Counted from the first letter of the stretch, positions 6,815-14,006 are shown. The stretch: DNA of 14,101 nt from Chloroflexota bacterium (GCA_005880805.1 VBFZ01000019.1:2558-16658); one strand, 5' to 3'. Program-made: numbers and translations. Notes: generated by a model from the letters alone, not told the origin.

Positions 6815-8581
6815 ATGCCCGAGATCCTGACCGAATCATTCTGCGAGCGTTGTGGCACTCGCTACACGTTCGAGGCACAGGTTCCCAAGAAGAGCAGCCT
6901 CGGCAAGTTCCGTACGCTCTCGAAGGGCTTCAAGAACTACGTCCTGAGTGACGAGACGACGCTGGAAGAGGCGTTCGCCGACGCCCGTCACGACGAAGAG
7001 CGCGAGATCACCAGCCACCAGCTGGACGCGTTCCACAAGACCTTCAACTTCTGCATGTCGTGCCGGCAGTACACGTGCGCCAACTGCTGGAACGAGGTTG
7101 AGGCTCGGTGCCTCAGCTGCGCGCCCCATCTTGGCCAGGAGATCCTTCCGCCAGCCTTCCCGCACCTCCAGTCGGCACTGGGGTTGTCGACGACGGAGGC
7201 GCTCGGAAACGGCCACCCAGGGGAGGTACCGCCCGCCGAGCTGTCCTGGCCGACGGCGGACTTCGCGGCGACGTCTGCGGTCGCCGAGGAGGAGGCAGTC
7301 GCCCCCGAAGGCGTCGACGTCGATACCGCGGCCCGCCTCGCGTCTCTGTTCGGGACGTCGGCACCAGTCGCTGAACCGGTCGTCGAGCCGTCGGTCGAGG
7401 CGGGTTCCGAGGAGGCCGCGGAGGCTGCCGCGCTGGCCGAGGCCGAGGCGCTCGCCGAGGCCGAGACGTACGCGGAGCCCGAGGCCGAAGCCTTCGCCGA
7501 GCCGGGAGCCGAGGCTCTCGCCTCGCCCGAGGCCGAAGCGTATGCAGAGCCCGAGGCCGAAGCGTATGCAGAGCCCGAGGCCCAGGGCTTCGTCGAGCCG
7601 GAGGCCGAAGTCCTGGCCCAGCCGGAGCTCGAGCCGCCCGCCCACGCGGAGGCTTCCGAGGACAGCGACATTTCGGACGTCGAACGCGCGGTCGAGGACG
7701 CGAACCGAATCGCCGCCGCGCGGGCTGCCGCAGCCGCCCAGCGCACCTCGAGCATCTTTGGCAAGTTCCGGCCTGGCCGCGAGCCCGCGGTCGAGCCGAT
7801 GGCCGACGTCGAACCGGAGGTCGAGTGGGCCGCCCCGGCGAGCGAGGCGGAGCCCGAGATCGAGCCGATGGCCGCGTCCGGCGTCGAGCCCGAGATCGAA
7901 GTCGAGCCAGTCGTCGAGGCGCCGTTCGATATCGAGCCCGAGTTCGAGCCGGTGGCTGCGTCCGCGGTCGAGCCCGAGGCCGAACCCCTCGACGTGGCCG
8001 TGATCGAGCCGGAGCCCGATGTCGAACCCGTCGCTGCCTCGGCGGCCCCCGTCGAGGCCGAGCCGGCCCCGGCCCCGGCACCAGTCGAGCCCGCACCAGA
8101 GCCTGTCGCTCCGCCGCCCGCGCGGCCGGCGCTCGACCAGGTGGAGCAGCCTGCCTGGCAGGTCATCGCTCCCGAGGTCGCGCCGGCACCTCTTAACGGT
8201 GGCCCGGTTCCCCAGCCAACAATGCCTGCCGCCGCGACGGCTGACGGCGTGCCCAGGCCCGGCGAATCGATCGCTGCCGAGTCGCCCCAGTGGCCGAGCG
8301 AGCCGCAGTGGCCCGCCGAGGCCGCATGGCCAAGCCACCAAGCGGCGTTCCAGCCAACTCGATCGCCCCTGAGCCAGCCGCCCGAGCCAATCCAGGCGCA
8401 ATGGCCGTCCGTCGACACTCGGAGCGTGGCGGCGCACCACGGAGACGGCATGTGGGCCGCATCGAGCCGCGAGCTGCTCGTCAACCGCGCGGAAGCCGGC
8501 GTCCAGGCGTGCGTCAGCTGTGGCCTGCCGTTGTCGGCCACCGCGCGCTTCTGTCGCCGTTGCGGCACTCAGCAGGGCTAA
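6815..8581 (+). CDS. Unrecognised protein: N-terminal CxxC clusters, Glu/Ala/Pro-rich middle, C-terminal zinc ribbon
   Basis: A 588-residue protein I cannot assign. The ATG at 6815 is preferred because GGGGA at 6806-6810 is placed as a ribosome binding site; an in-frame GTG at 6794 would add 7 residues. Residues 1-110 hold four C-x-x-C pairs (C10/C13, C80/C83, C88/C91, C99/C102), enough for two metal sites, around a charged helical stretch (residues 24-75). From about 140 to 500 the chain is low complexity, dominated by Glu, Ala, Pro and Val (repeats of the AEPEAEAYAEPE type), so it is acidic and probably disordered, broken by one conserved-looking basic segment (RTSSIFGKFRPGREP, about residues 313-327). 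A Trp-Pro-rich stretch follows at roughly 490-535. The tail is a standard zinc ribbon, C566/C569 and C580/C583. No signal peptide or membrane helix. It stands alone, divergent from fhaA. Confidence 0.8.
   Translation: MPEILTESFCERCGTRYTFEAQVPKKSSLGKFRTLSKGFKNYVLSDETTLEEAFADARHDEEREITSHQLDAFHKTFNFCMSCRQYTCANCWNEVEARCLSCAPHLGQEILPPAFPHLQSALGLSTTEALGNGHPGEVPPAELSWPTADFAATSAVAEEEAVAPEGVDVDTAARLASLFGTSAPVAEPVVEPSVEAGSEEAAEAAALAEAEALAEAETYAEPEAEAFAEPGAEALASPEAEAYAEPEAEAYAEPEAQGFVEPEAEVLAQPELEPPAHAEASEDSDISDVERAVEDANRIAAARAAAAAQRTSSIFGKFRPGREPAVEPMADVEPEVEWAAPASEAEPEIEPMAASGVEPEIEVEPVVEAPFDIEPEFEPVAASAVEPEAEPLDVAVIEPEPDVEPVAASAAPVEAEPAPAPAPVEPAPEPVAPPPARPALDQVEQPAWQVIAPEVAPAPLNGGPVPQPTMPAAATADGVPRPGESIAAESPQWPSEPQWPAEAAWPSHQAAFQPTRSPLSQPPEPIQAQWPSVDTRSVAAHHGDGMWAASSRELLVNRAEAGVQACVSCGLPLSATARFCRRCGTQQG
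7529..7576 (+). repeat. Perfect 24-bp tandem duplication inside the acidic repeat region
   Basis: Two identical 24-bp units (7529-7552 and 7553-7576) encode EAEAYAEP twice. Neighbouring 24-bp units encoding related octapeptides are diverged at the DNA level, so this copy pair looks like a recent in-frame duplication. Confidence 0.85.
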
Positions 8582-8601
8582 GTCTCAGACGCGTTCGCGC
8601 C

Positions 8602-9465
8602 TCACGTCGAAGCGGCTCGCACTCGCATCCGCTCGCGAATCCAGGCCGCCCCGAGCAGCAGAGCCTGGAACCCGACCGACAGCCACACGAGCGCCGCGAA
8701 TGAGGCCGCGATCGCCCCGTAGAGCGCGAGCGATCCGATAAGCCTCGGGGCGATGTAGACGAACAGGTCGGTGAACGCGGCAAGCGCGATCCCCACCACG
8801 AGCGCCGGCAGGGCAATCGTGCTCCACGGCGGGCGACGGGGCGGCACGAAGCGATAGACCACTGCGATTGCCAAGGTGAACAAGGCTGCCGCCAGAAGCG
8901 GAGAGATCAGACGCGACGCTTCGCGGCCGGCACCTCCCCCGGCCACGAGGCTCTCCTCGAGGAATGAGGCAACGCTGGTGAGCGCGATGGCCCCGAGGAA
9001 CGCGATCATCAACGCACCGACCGACACGATGCCGCGCAGGGTTCGTGCAAGGACGCCGCGGGGCGTCTCGTCCCGGAAGATGCGCGCGAACGCATCGTCG
9101 AGCGCCGCGTAAAAGCGGCTCGCTCCCCAGACCAGCCCGACGACGGCGAGCAGGGAGAACTGGACCGCGCCGTTCGACACCTCTCGCAGCGCCAGGTCGA
9201 AGAGGTCATGCAGCGGCGGGATGTGGCGTGCGAGCGCCGTCACCAGCTCCGTGCGGCTCGCAGGGTCGTGGACCACGATGCCGGTGAGGCCCACGACCAG
9301 GAGGATCGCCGGCAGCAGCGCAAACAGCGCGCTGTACGCCAGACCGGCTGCGATCAGTGCTCCACCGGCCTCGCCGTAGGCGTCGAGAATCGAGCGAGCC
9401 CGAACGACTGGCGCCCACTCTGCGATCCGCCCGACCACTGCGCGAACGCGAGCCGAGGCGTCCAC
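8602..9465 (-). CDS. YihY/BrkB family integral membrane protein
   Basis: A 287-residue inner-membrane protein of the YihY (formerly BrkB / 'ribonuclease BN') family; its molecular function is not established. About six transmembrane segments can be placed at roughly 36-60, 101-119, 145-167, 187-206, 216-237 and 250-276. Family signatures are GLAYSALFALLPAILL in the first helix, ASRFYAALDDAFARIF at 115-130 and YRFVPPRRPPW at 204-214. It starts with GTG (9463-9465), 12 bp after the helix-turn-helix gene, and is the last gene of the four-gene minus-strand group. It converges with the 6815 gene, 20 bp apart. No terminator is visible between them. Confidence 0.88.
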   Translation of the reverse strand: MDASARVRAVVGRIAEWAPVVRARSILDAYGEAGGALIAAGLAYSALFALLPAILLVVGLTGIVVHDPASRTELVTALARHIPPLHDLFDLALREVSNGAVQFSLLAVVGLVWGASRFYAALDDAFARIFRDETPRGVLARTLRGIVSVGALMIAFLGAIALTSVASFLEESLVAGGGAGREASRLISPLLAAALFTLAIAVVYRFVPPRRPPWSTIALPALVVGIALAAFTDLFVYIAPRLIGSLALYGAIAASFAALVWLSVGFQALLLGAAWIRERMRVRAAST

Positions 9466-9477
9466 GGCCTTCGGGCG

Positions 9478-9720
9478 TCAGCCCTGCAAGTCCTCGAACA
9501 GCCCGGCCTGGATGTCCGAGGCCTTCACCCGGCGAGGAGGCGCCACCAGCGCCCGGACCTCACCGCGTCGAACGAATCGCCTGCCCCCGAGCTTGATGCT
9601 CTGCAGCCGACCGGTGCGTGCCCACGTACCGATCGTGCCCGGTCGAAAGTGCACGTTCGCGGAAGCGAGGATTTCGGCAGCCTCCGAGAGGGTGATCCAG
9701 TCGGTCGAGGCCGGCGCCAT
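9478..9720 (-). CDS. Small helix-turn-helix DNA-binding protein (MerR/excisionase-like)
   Basis: An 80-residue protein from the ATG at 9718-9720; a TTG at 9724-9726 that overlaps the fmdB-like stop (TTGA) would add two residues and is also possible. The sequence WITLSEAAEIL...VRPGTIGTWARTGRL-type pattern (here with FRPGTIGTW), then IKLGGRRFVRRGEVRALV, matches the winged helix-turn-helix of HTH_17/excisionase-like proteins: a recognition helix around TIGTWARTG and a basic wing GGRRFVRR. The last 20 residues (KASDIQAGLFEDLQG) are a short acidic tail. No recombinase or phage gene is nearby, so a role as a stand-alone regulator or nucleoid accessory is more likely than prophage excision. The target is unknown. 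Confidence 0.75.
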   Translation of the reverse strand: MAPASTDWITLSEAAEILASANVHFRPGTIGTWARTGRLQSIKLGGRRFVRRGEVRALVAPPRRVKASDIQAGLFEDLQG

Positions 9721-9722
9721 CG

Positions 9723-10085
9723 TCAATCGCCGGCCGGCGCCGGGGTTGAGGTCGTCGAACCCGATTCATGCTTGGCCGTCGACGCCGAGCCTGCGTCGTC
9801 CTTGCCGCCGTCGTCCTTGCCGCCGTCGCCCGAGCCGGTCGCCGCCTTCGCGCCGTCGGAGGTCTCTGCGCCGGTCTCCGCCTTCTCCGCCTTCCTGCGG
9901 CTGGCGCTGCGCCGATCCTTCTTCGCCCAGCCCGATCCTTTGAACACGACGGCGGGCAGAGCGAAAGCCTTGCGCATCGGCCGCGCGCCGCAGGCAGGGC
10001 AGCTCGCCGGACCCGGCGCGTCGACACCGTGCATCACCTCGAGGCGGTGTCCGCACGCCTCGCAGACGTAGTCGTAGATGGGCAT
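9723..10085 (-). CDS. FmdB/CxxC_CXXC_SSSS-type zinc-ribbon protein
   Basis: A 120-residue protein. Residues 1-55 are the FmdB zinc-ribbon domain: MPIYDYVCEACGH opening, cysteine pairs C8/C11 and C29/C32, and the FKGSGWAKKD motif at 48-57 that ends the family domain. The remaining 60 residues are a hydrophilic low-complexity tail of K, E, D, G, S and T with a GGKDD duplication, typical of this family. The name 'FmdB regulator' comes from a methanotroph amidase locus and does not fix the function here. It starts 9 bp after the 250-residue zinc-ribbon gene and overlaps or abuts the helix-turn-helix gene. Confidence 0.88.
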   Translation of the reverse strand: MPIYDYVCEACGHRLEVMHGVDAPGPASCPACGARPMRKAFALPAVVFKGSGWAKKDRRSASRRKAEKAETGAETSDGAKAATGSGDGGKDDGGKDDAGSASTAKHESGSTTSTPAPAGD

Positions 10086-10094
10086 CGGCTGGAG

Positions 10095-10847
10095 TCAGCC
10101 GCGCAGCATGCGCATGCCGCACTTGGGGCAGTAGAACGCTCGCTCGTGGGCGGAGGCGAAGCCGCAGTGTGCGCAGACGAGCCCGCCTCGTCCGGCGGCG
10201 GGCACCGGGCGCTCGATCGGCGTCAGGCCCACGGCGAACTGGCTCGCCAGCACGTTCGTTAGCAGGCCACCGAGCAGCTTCGCGCCGATCCGATCGGTAT
10301 CGCCGCGAACGCCCTTGCCGCCCCAGCCAACCACGGCCCGGACGATCATGTCGCCGGTCGTCTCGTCCCAGTGCGACGCGACGCCACCAACGATGGCGTT
10401 GTACTCGGGGTAGCCGGAGGTGTCGACCTCGCCGTCGAGCAGCGCGCAGACAAAGGTGTCGAACGCCAGGTCGATCGCGTCGATGTGCTCGAGGACCATC
10501 AGCGCGTGGCGGGTCACTGGGGAATGAACGTGGTGAGCGTTCAACCACTGCATGGCCTCGGAGGGGCGGGTGATGACCGGCGTCGCCTGGCTGAACTCCA
10601 TCGCCAGGGGCTCGACGACCTCGATCTCGCTTTTCGCCAGCCCATGCAGCATGCCCGGCAGCTCGTCGAGCGCGCGCGGGCCGGCCTTCATCCGGACGCC
10701 TTCGCTGCTCTTGCCGGCGTAGTACAGCTTGAGCTGATGCTCCTGCGCCGTGACCTCTTCCGGGAGCAATGGCGAAACAGGGGGCTGTTGCTGTACGACG
10801 ACGTCCGTCCCGGCGCCGGACTTGCGTTTCAGGAAATCGAGCGGCAC
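10095..10847 (-). CDS. Unrecognised protein with C-terminal zinc ribbon
   Basis: A 250-residue cytoplasmic protein that I cannot place in a known family. It opens with a short basic segment (PLDFLKRK), then a Gln/Pro linker to about residue 28. Residues 35-215 look like a folded alpha/beta domain, with notable blocks HALMVLEHIDAIDLAFDTFVCALLDGE (split across 114-140), YNAIVGG and the Gly-rich VVGWGGKGVRGDTDRIG at 172-188. The C terminus is a zinc ribbon, C225/C228 and C240/C243. The start is GTG (10845-10847); GGGG about 8 nt upstream is a weak binding site. It heads the minus-strand group that runs on into the FmdB-like, helix-turn-helix and YihY genes. The fold of the middle part and any partner remain unknown. 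Confidence 0.8.
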   Translation of the reverse strand: MPLDFLKRKSGAGTDVVVQQQPPVSPLLPEEVTAQEHQLKLYYAGKSSEGVRMKAGPRALDELPGMLHGLAKSEIEVVEPLAMEFSQATPVITRPSEAMQWLNAHHVHSPVTRHALMVLEHIDAIDLAFDTFVCALLDGEVDTSGYPEYNAIVGGVASHWDETTGDMIVRAVVGWGGKGVRGDTDRIGAKLLGGLLTNVLASQFAVGLTPIERPVPAAGRGGLVCAHCGFASAHERAFYCPKCGMRMLRG

Positions 10848-10886
10848 GTGGAAAACCCCGGTTCGAAGCCTGGATGAACGGCCCGT

Positions 10887-10916
10887 ATCGTAGCGCCTCG
10901 CCCTGGGGTGGTTCAG
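10887..10916 (-). promoter_or_regulatory. Candidate promoter of the zinc-ribbon/YihY gene group
   Basis: On the minus strand CTGAAC (10911-10916) and TACGAT (10887-10892) are separated by 18 bp, giving a weak -35 and a fair -10 about 40 bp ahead of the GTG at 10847. The rest of the 146-bp gap to the end of valS holds only a 10-bp palindrome (AGCTCGAGCT) and no T-run, so no intrinsic terminator for valS is visible. Confidence 0.3.
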
Positions 10917-10993
10917 ACGTACCTTCGGACCAATGACAGCCGCCGAAGCTCGAGCTCCGATGCCTCCCTGAGCGGCCCCGCCAGCTCCAGCCG

Positions 10994-13707
10994 CTAGGTC
11001 AGCCGTCCTTCGAGGCGGTTCACCTGTTCGGCCAGCTCGGCCTCGCGCTGGCGCGCACCATCGACGACCTCCGGCGGAGCCTTCGACAGGAAGTCCTCGT
11101 TGGCGAGCCGCACCCGCGCGGCCGCGAGCAGCTCACGGGCCGTGGTCAGCTCCTTCTCCAGCCGTCCGCGCTCCAGCTCCGCGGTCGTGGCGCTGAGCTC
11201 GCGTAGCTTGATCCGCGCCTCGGCTTCCCCGGCGATCACGATCAGCTGCTCGCTTCGCGGGACCTGGGCAAACGCGGCGTGGAGCGCCTCCCGGGTCAGG
11301 TGGCGGGTCAGCGGACGGGCACGAGTCAGCCGCTCGATGGCCGGCCGAAGGCTTGCGAAGGTAGCGCCCAGCCCGGGCGGAATCGCGACGTCGACCGGCA
11401 GCAGCTCGGCTGGTTCCAGGCGGGCTTCGGCGCGCGCGCTCCGGATGGCCCGCGTCAGGTCGATGACGGCCGCGACCTGCCGTTCGCCTTCGAGGTCGCG
11501 CTCTCCCACCCCGGGCCAGCGGGCAACGATCAGCAGCTCGGGGTCGGACTCGCGATGCGGGGTGATCTGCCAGATCGCCTCGGTGACGAACGGCATCACG
11601 GGGTGCAGCAGCCGAAGGTAGGTATCGAGCACCTCGACAAGCGTCCACCAGGTCGCCTCGGCCTCCTTCGGGTGGGTGACCGGGTCGCTCAGCCGAACCT
11701 TCGCAAGCTCCAGGAACCAGTCGCAGTACTCGCTCCAGATCGCCTCGTAGAGGACACGCGTGGCCTCGCTGAACGCAAAGTCACCCAGGAGCCGGTCGAC
11801 GTCGACGGTCGTGGCCGCCATCCGCGAACGGATCCATCGCTCCGCAGGGCCCAGGTGCTCCGGATCCGGCAGCTGGCGCCTCGCGTCCGCCGCGATTCCA
11901 GAGGGTCGAGCACCGTGGACGAACCTCGCCGCGTTCCACAGCTTGTTGGCGAAGTTGCGCGCGTCCTCGAGCTTCTCGTCGCGGAACTTCTGGTCGTTGC
12001 CTGGCGAGGTGCCATTGATCAGCGCGAAACGGAGTGCATCCGCGCCGGCGACGGAGATGGCCTCGAGGGGATCGACGACGTTGCCCTTCGTCTTGGACAT
12101 CCGCTGCCCGTAGGGGTCCTTGACCAGGCCGTGCAGGTACACGGTCCGGAAGGGGACGTCGCCCGCGAGGTGGATGCCAAGCATCATCATCCGGGCCACC
12201 CAGAAGAAGATGATGTCGTAGCCGGTCTCCATGACGGAGCCGGGGTAGAAACGCTTCAGGTCCCCGGTCTCTTCCGGCCACCCGAGCGTGGAGAACGGCC
12301 ACAGGCCCGAGCTGTACCAAGTGTCGAAGATGTCGGGGTCCTGGGTGAGCTCCGCGGCGGCGCGGCCACAGACGTCGCACCTGTCCGGTCCATCGGGATC
12401 GGCGGAGACGGTCGCGTGGCCGTCGGGGCAATACCAGGCCGGGATGCGATGGCCCCACCACAGCTGGCGGCTGACGTTCCAGTCGTGGATGTTGGTCATC
12501 CAGTGCTCCCAGACCTTTTCGAACCGGTCGGGCACGATTCGCGTCCGGCCGCTTCGTGTCGCCCCGAGTGCCTTCTCCGCGAGCGGGCCGGTTCGGATGA
12601 ACCACTGGGTCTTGAGGCGCGGCTCGATCACGTCGTTCGAGCGCTGGCAGCGGCCGATCAGCATCTCGTGGGGCTGCGCCGAGGCGAGATCGCCGCGAGC
12701 CTCCAGGTCGGCAACGATCTTCGCGCGAGCCTCGTAGCGATCCAGGCCCTGGTAGGGTCCGCCGCTGGCGTTGATCGTCGCATCGTCGTTCAGGACGTTG
12801 ATCATCGGCAGGCCATGGCGACGCCCCGTTTCGTAGTCGTCGGGATCGTTGGCGGGTGTCACCTTCACCGCTCCGGTCCCGAAACCCCGTTGCACGACGG
12901 GGTCGGCGATGATCGGGACGCGGCGATCGACGACCGGGACGACGGCCTCGCGGCCAACGAGCGTGCGATATCGGTCGTCCTCGGGATGGACGGCGACGGC
13001 GGTGTCACCCAGCATCGTTTCCGGTCGCGTGGTGGCGACGGCAATCGTGTCCGCGGGGCTCGGCCCACCCGTCGTTTCGTCGATGAGGTGGTAGCGGATC
13101 GTCCAAAGCGTGCCGCGCTCTTCGGTCGGGATGACCTCCAGGTCCGAAACGCTGGTCATGCACCCCGGGCACCAGTTGACGAGCGCTTCGGTCCGGTATG
13201 CGAGCCCGTTGCGGTACAGGCGCGCGAACGATTCCCGCACCGCTCGCGCGGAAACGTCGTCCATCGTGAAAGGCGGCGCTGCTGGCCGAGCATCACCTCG
13301 CGCGTCTCGTTGATGAAGTCCCACATGCGCGCGAGGTAGCGATCACGGCCGAGGGTCTCGCGGCTCTGGCCCTCCTCGGCGAGGATCCGATCGAGGACGT
13401 ACTGCGCGGCGATCGAGGCGTGATCGAGGCCTGGCAGCCACAGCGTCGGGTGGCCGAGCATGCGGGCACGCCGGATCATCGTGTCTTCGATCGTGAAGGT
13501 CAGCGCGTGACCGATGTGGAGCGCCCCGGTGATGTTCGGCGGCGGCTGGATGATCACGAACGGCGGCAGGCTCGGGTCCGCCGTCGAGCCCTTGCCGTCG
13601 GGCGCGAAGACCTCGGCATCCAGCCAGCGCTGGTACAGCAGGCCTTCGACCTGCGAGGGGTCGTAGGCCTTCGGCAGCTCGGTCAGGCGCGGGTCGGTCT
13701 TGGTCAT
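10994..13707 (-). CDS. valS: Valyl-tRNA synthetase, interrupted by a frameshift
   Basis: Charges tRNA-Val with valine in the cytoplasm. The gene is split between two frames. The first 145 codons (13707 down to 13273) carry the class I HIGH motif at residues 64-67 (PPPNITGALHIGHALTF) and continue to REVMLGQQRRL. The remaining 758 codons (13270 down to 10997) resume at FTMDDVSARAVRESF and contain the editing domain, CPGC and CDVCGR zinc-type pairs, the RMSKTKG signature near 12083-12103, the anticodon-binding domain and the C-terminal coiled coil (ELERGRLEKEL...). Between them the family has about ten more residues of the G-x-S-x-D-W-x-R type; these are absent, and the frame changes. The expected full length of about 914 residues is normal. 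As the sequence stands the product would stop at 13156 and be inactive, which is unlikely for an essential gene, so a sequencing or assembly deletion is the first suspicion. Start: ATG at 13705-13707; an upstream in-frame TTG at 13753-13755 seems less likely. Confidence 0.9.
13268..13275 (-). other. valS: Frameshift/deletion junction in valS
   Basis: On the minus strand the string CGCCGCC-TTTCACG joins the end of the HIGH-domain frame (Q-R-R-L) to the next frame (F-T-M-D-D). The frames are related by loss of 3k+1 bases, and family spacing suggests k=10, about 31 nt. Nothing in the junction looks like a slippery heptamer with a following pseudoknot. Confidence 0.85.
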
Positions 13708-13729
13708 CGGTCGGTCGTGGTCATCGGTC
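13696..13729 (-). repeat. 17-bp tandem duplication spanning the valS start codon
   Basis: GACCGATGACCACGACC (13713-13729) is followed directly by GACCGATGACCAAGACC (13696-13712), 16 of 17 bases identical. Each copy contains an ATG; because 17 is not a multiple of three, only the second is in frame with valS. Confidence 0.85.
13704..13724 (-). CDS. Possible six-codon leader ORF coupled to valS
   Basis: ATG at 13722-13724 opens a reading frame M-T-T-T-D-R whose TGA (13704-13706) overlaps the valS ATG as ATGA. It arises from the 17-bp duplication. There is no good ribosome binding site directly before either ATG; the nearest GGAGG is at 13750-13754, about 26 nt from this ATG and 43 nt from the valS ATG. 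Expression is therefore uncertain. Confidence 0.3.
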   Translation of the reverse strand: MTTTDR

Positions 13730-13755
13730 GCACGGCTTCTCTGGCCGGCCTCCAA

Positions 13756-13994
13756 AACGTCGAAACCCGCTCGTCCAGCGGACGAACGGGTCGTGGTACC
13801 ACCTGCTGGTTCGGCATTCGAGAGTCGCCGGTCATCCCGGCGCCCGGGTTCGAACGCCCTCTCGGCACGCTATCGGGTGCCAGCCGCGCAACTCGCGAGC
13901 GACGTTCGCACCACCGGTCCTGCGCGGATCGCAGCATCCCCGCGCTCTCTGGATGGGCCGGTCTGGCGCTACTCCTCTCGGTCTTCGCCGTGAG
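13756..13994 (-). ncRNA. Valine T-box leader upstream of valS
   Basis: A T-box riboswitch senses uncharged tRNA in cis and controls aminoacyl-tRNA synthetase expression. On the minus strand the elements come in the right order. Stem I contains the S-turn AGUA at 13970-13973 and, on the opposite side, GAAC-GUC with GUC at 13901-13903 as the likely specifier; GUC is a valine codon. The upper stem I can pair GCGCCA/UGGUGC and CCGG/CCGG around a two-base bulge, topped by a GCGC...GGAU/AUCC...GCGC hairpin. A stem III-like hairpin GGCAC/GUGCC lies at 13864-13881. The T-box core UGGUACCACG is at 13792-13801; its UGGU would pair with the ACCA end of tRNA-Val, including discriminator A73. A terminator stem follows. 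The boundaries are approximate and no covariance search was run. Confidence 0.85.
13765..13791 (-). terminator. T-box terminator hairpin of valS
   Basis: ACCCGTTCGTCC (13780-13791) pairs with GGACGAGCGGGT (13765-13776) over 12 bp with a single G-U pair and a GCU loop. Its 5' arm begins inside the T-box region, so it is mutually exclusive with the antiterminator. The following tract is UUCGACGUUUU, an interrupted U-run, so termination may be weak or factor-assisted. Confidence 0.7.
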
Positions 13995-14000
13995 GGCGGG

Positions 14001-14006
14001 AGTGTA
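14001..14006 (-). promoter_or_regulatory. Candidate -10 element of the valS leader
   Basis: TACACT on the minus strand in the context CTGTTACACTCCCG, matching the candidate fhaA promoter at 13 of 14 positions. It places the transcript start near 13994, just ahead of T-box stem I. No clear -35 element is seen. Confidence 0.5.

Noticed and set aside
7440..7660. CRISPR-like direct repeats
   Set aside because: The repeats are contiguous, in frame and coding (EAEAYAEP-type octapeptides), with no spacers.
6836..8568. Two long open frames on the - strand opposite the acidic zinc-ribbon gene
   Set aside because: They mirror the Glu/Ala/Pro repeats as Gly/Leu/Arg or Ser/Ala/Gly repeats. The + frame has the start signal and the cysteine motifs at both ends.
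9478..9720. Remnant of a prophage or integrative element (excisionase)
   Set aside because: No integrase, attachment-site repeat or phage gene nearby, and the gene is packed tightly inside an operon of ordinary genes.
10860..10867. GGTTCGAA followed by a near T-stem
   Set aside because: The upstream sequence that would be the tRNA body is the start of the 250-residue protein gene, and no acceptor or anticodon stem can be formed.
13268..13275. Programmed ribosomal frameshift in valS
   Set aside because: A frameshift would not restore the missing conserved G-x-S-x-D-W block, and no slippery heptamer or following pseudoknot is evident.
11279..13339. A 686-codon open frame on the + strand opposite valS
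   Set aside because: Codon structure of high-GC genes keeps antisense frames open. The translation is Arg/Asp/Gly-rich without motifs, and the opposite strand encodes clear ValRS signatures.
13847..13855. GGTTCGAA, a T-loop-like string suggesting a tRNA on the + strand
   Set aside because: No matching T-stem, anticodon arm or acceptor stem around it; it lies within the T-box leader.
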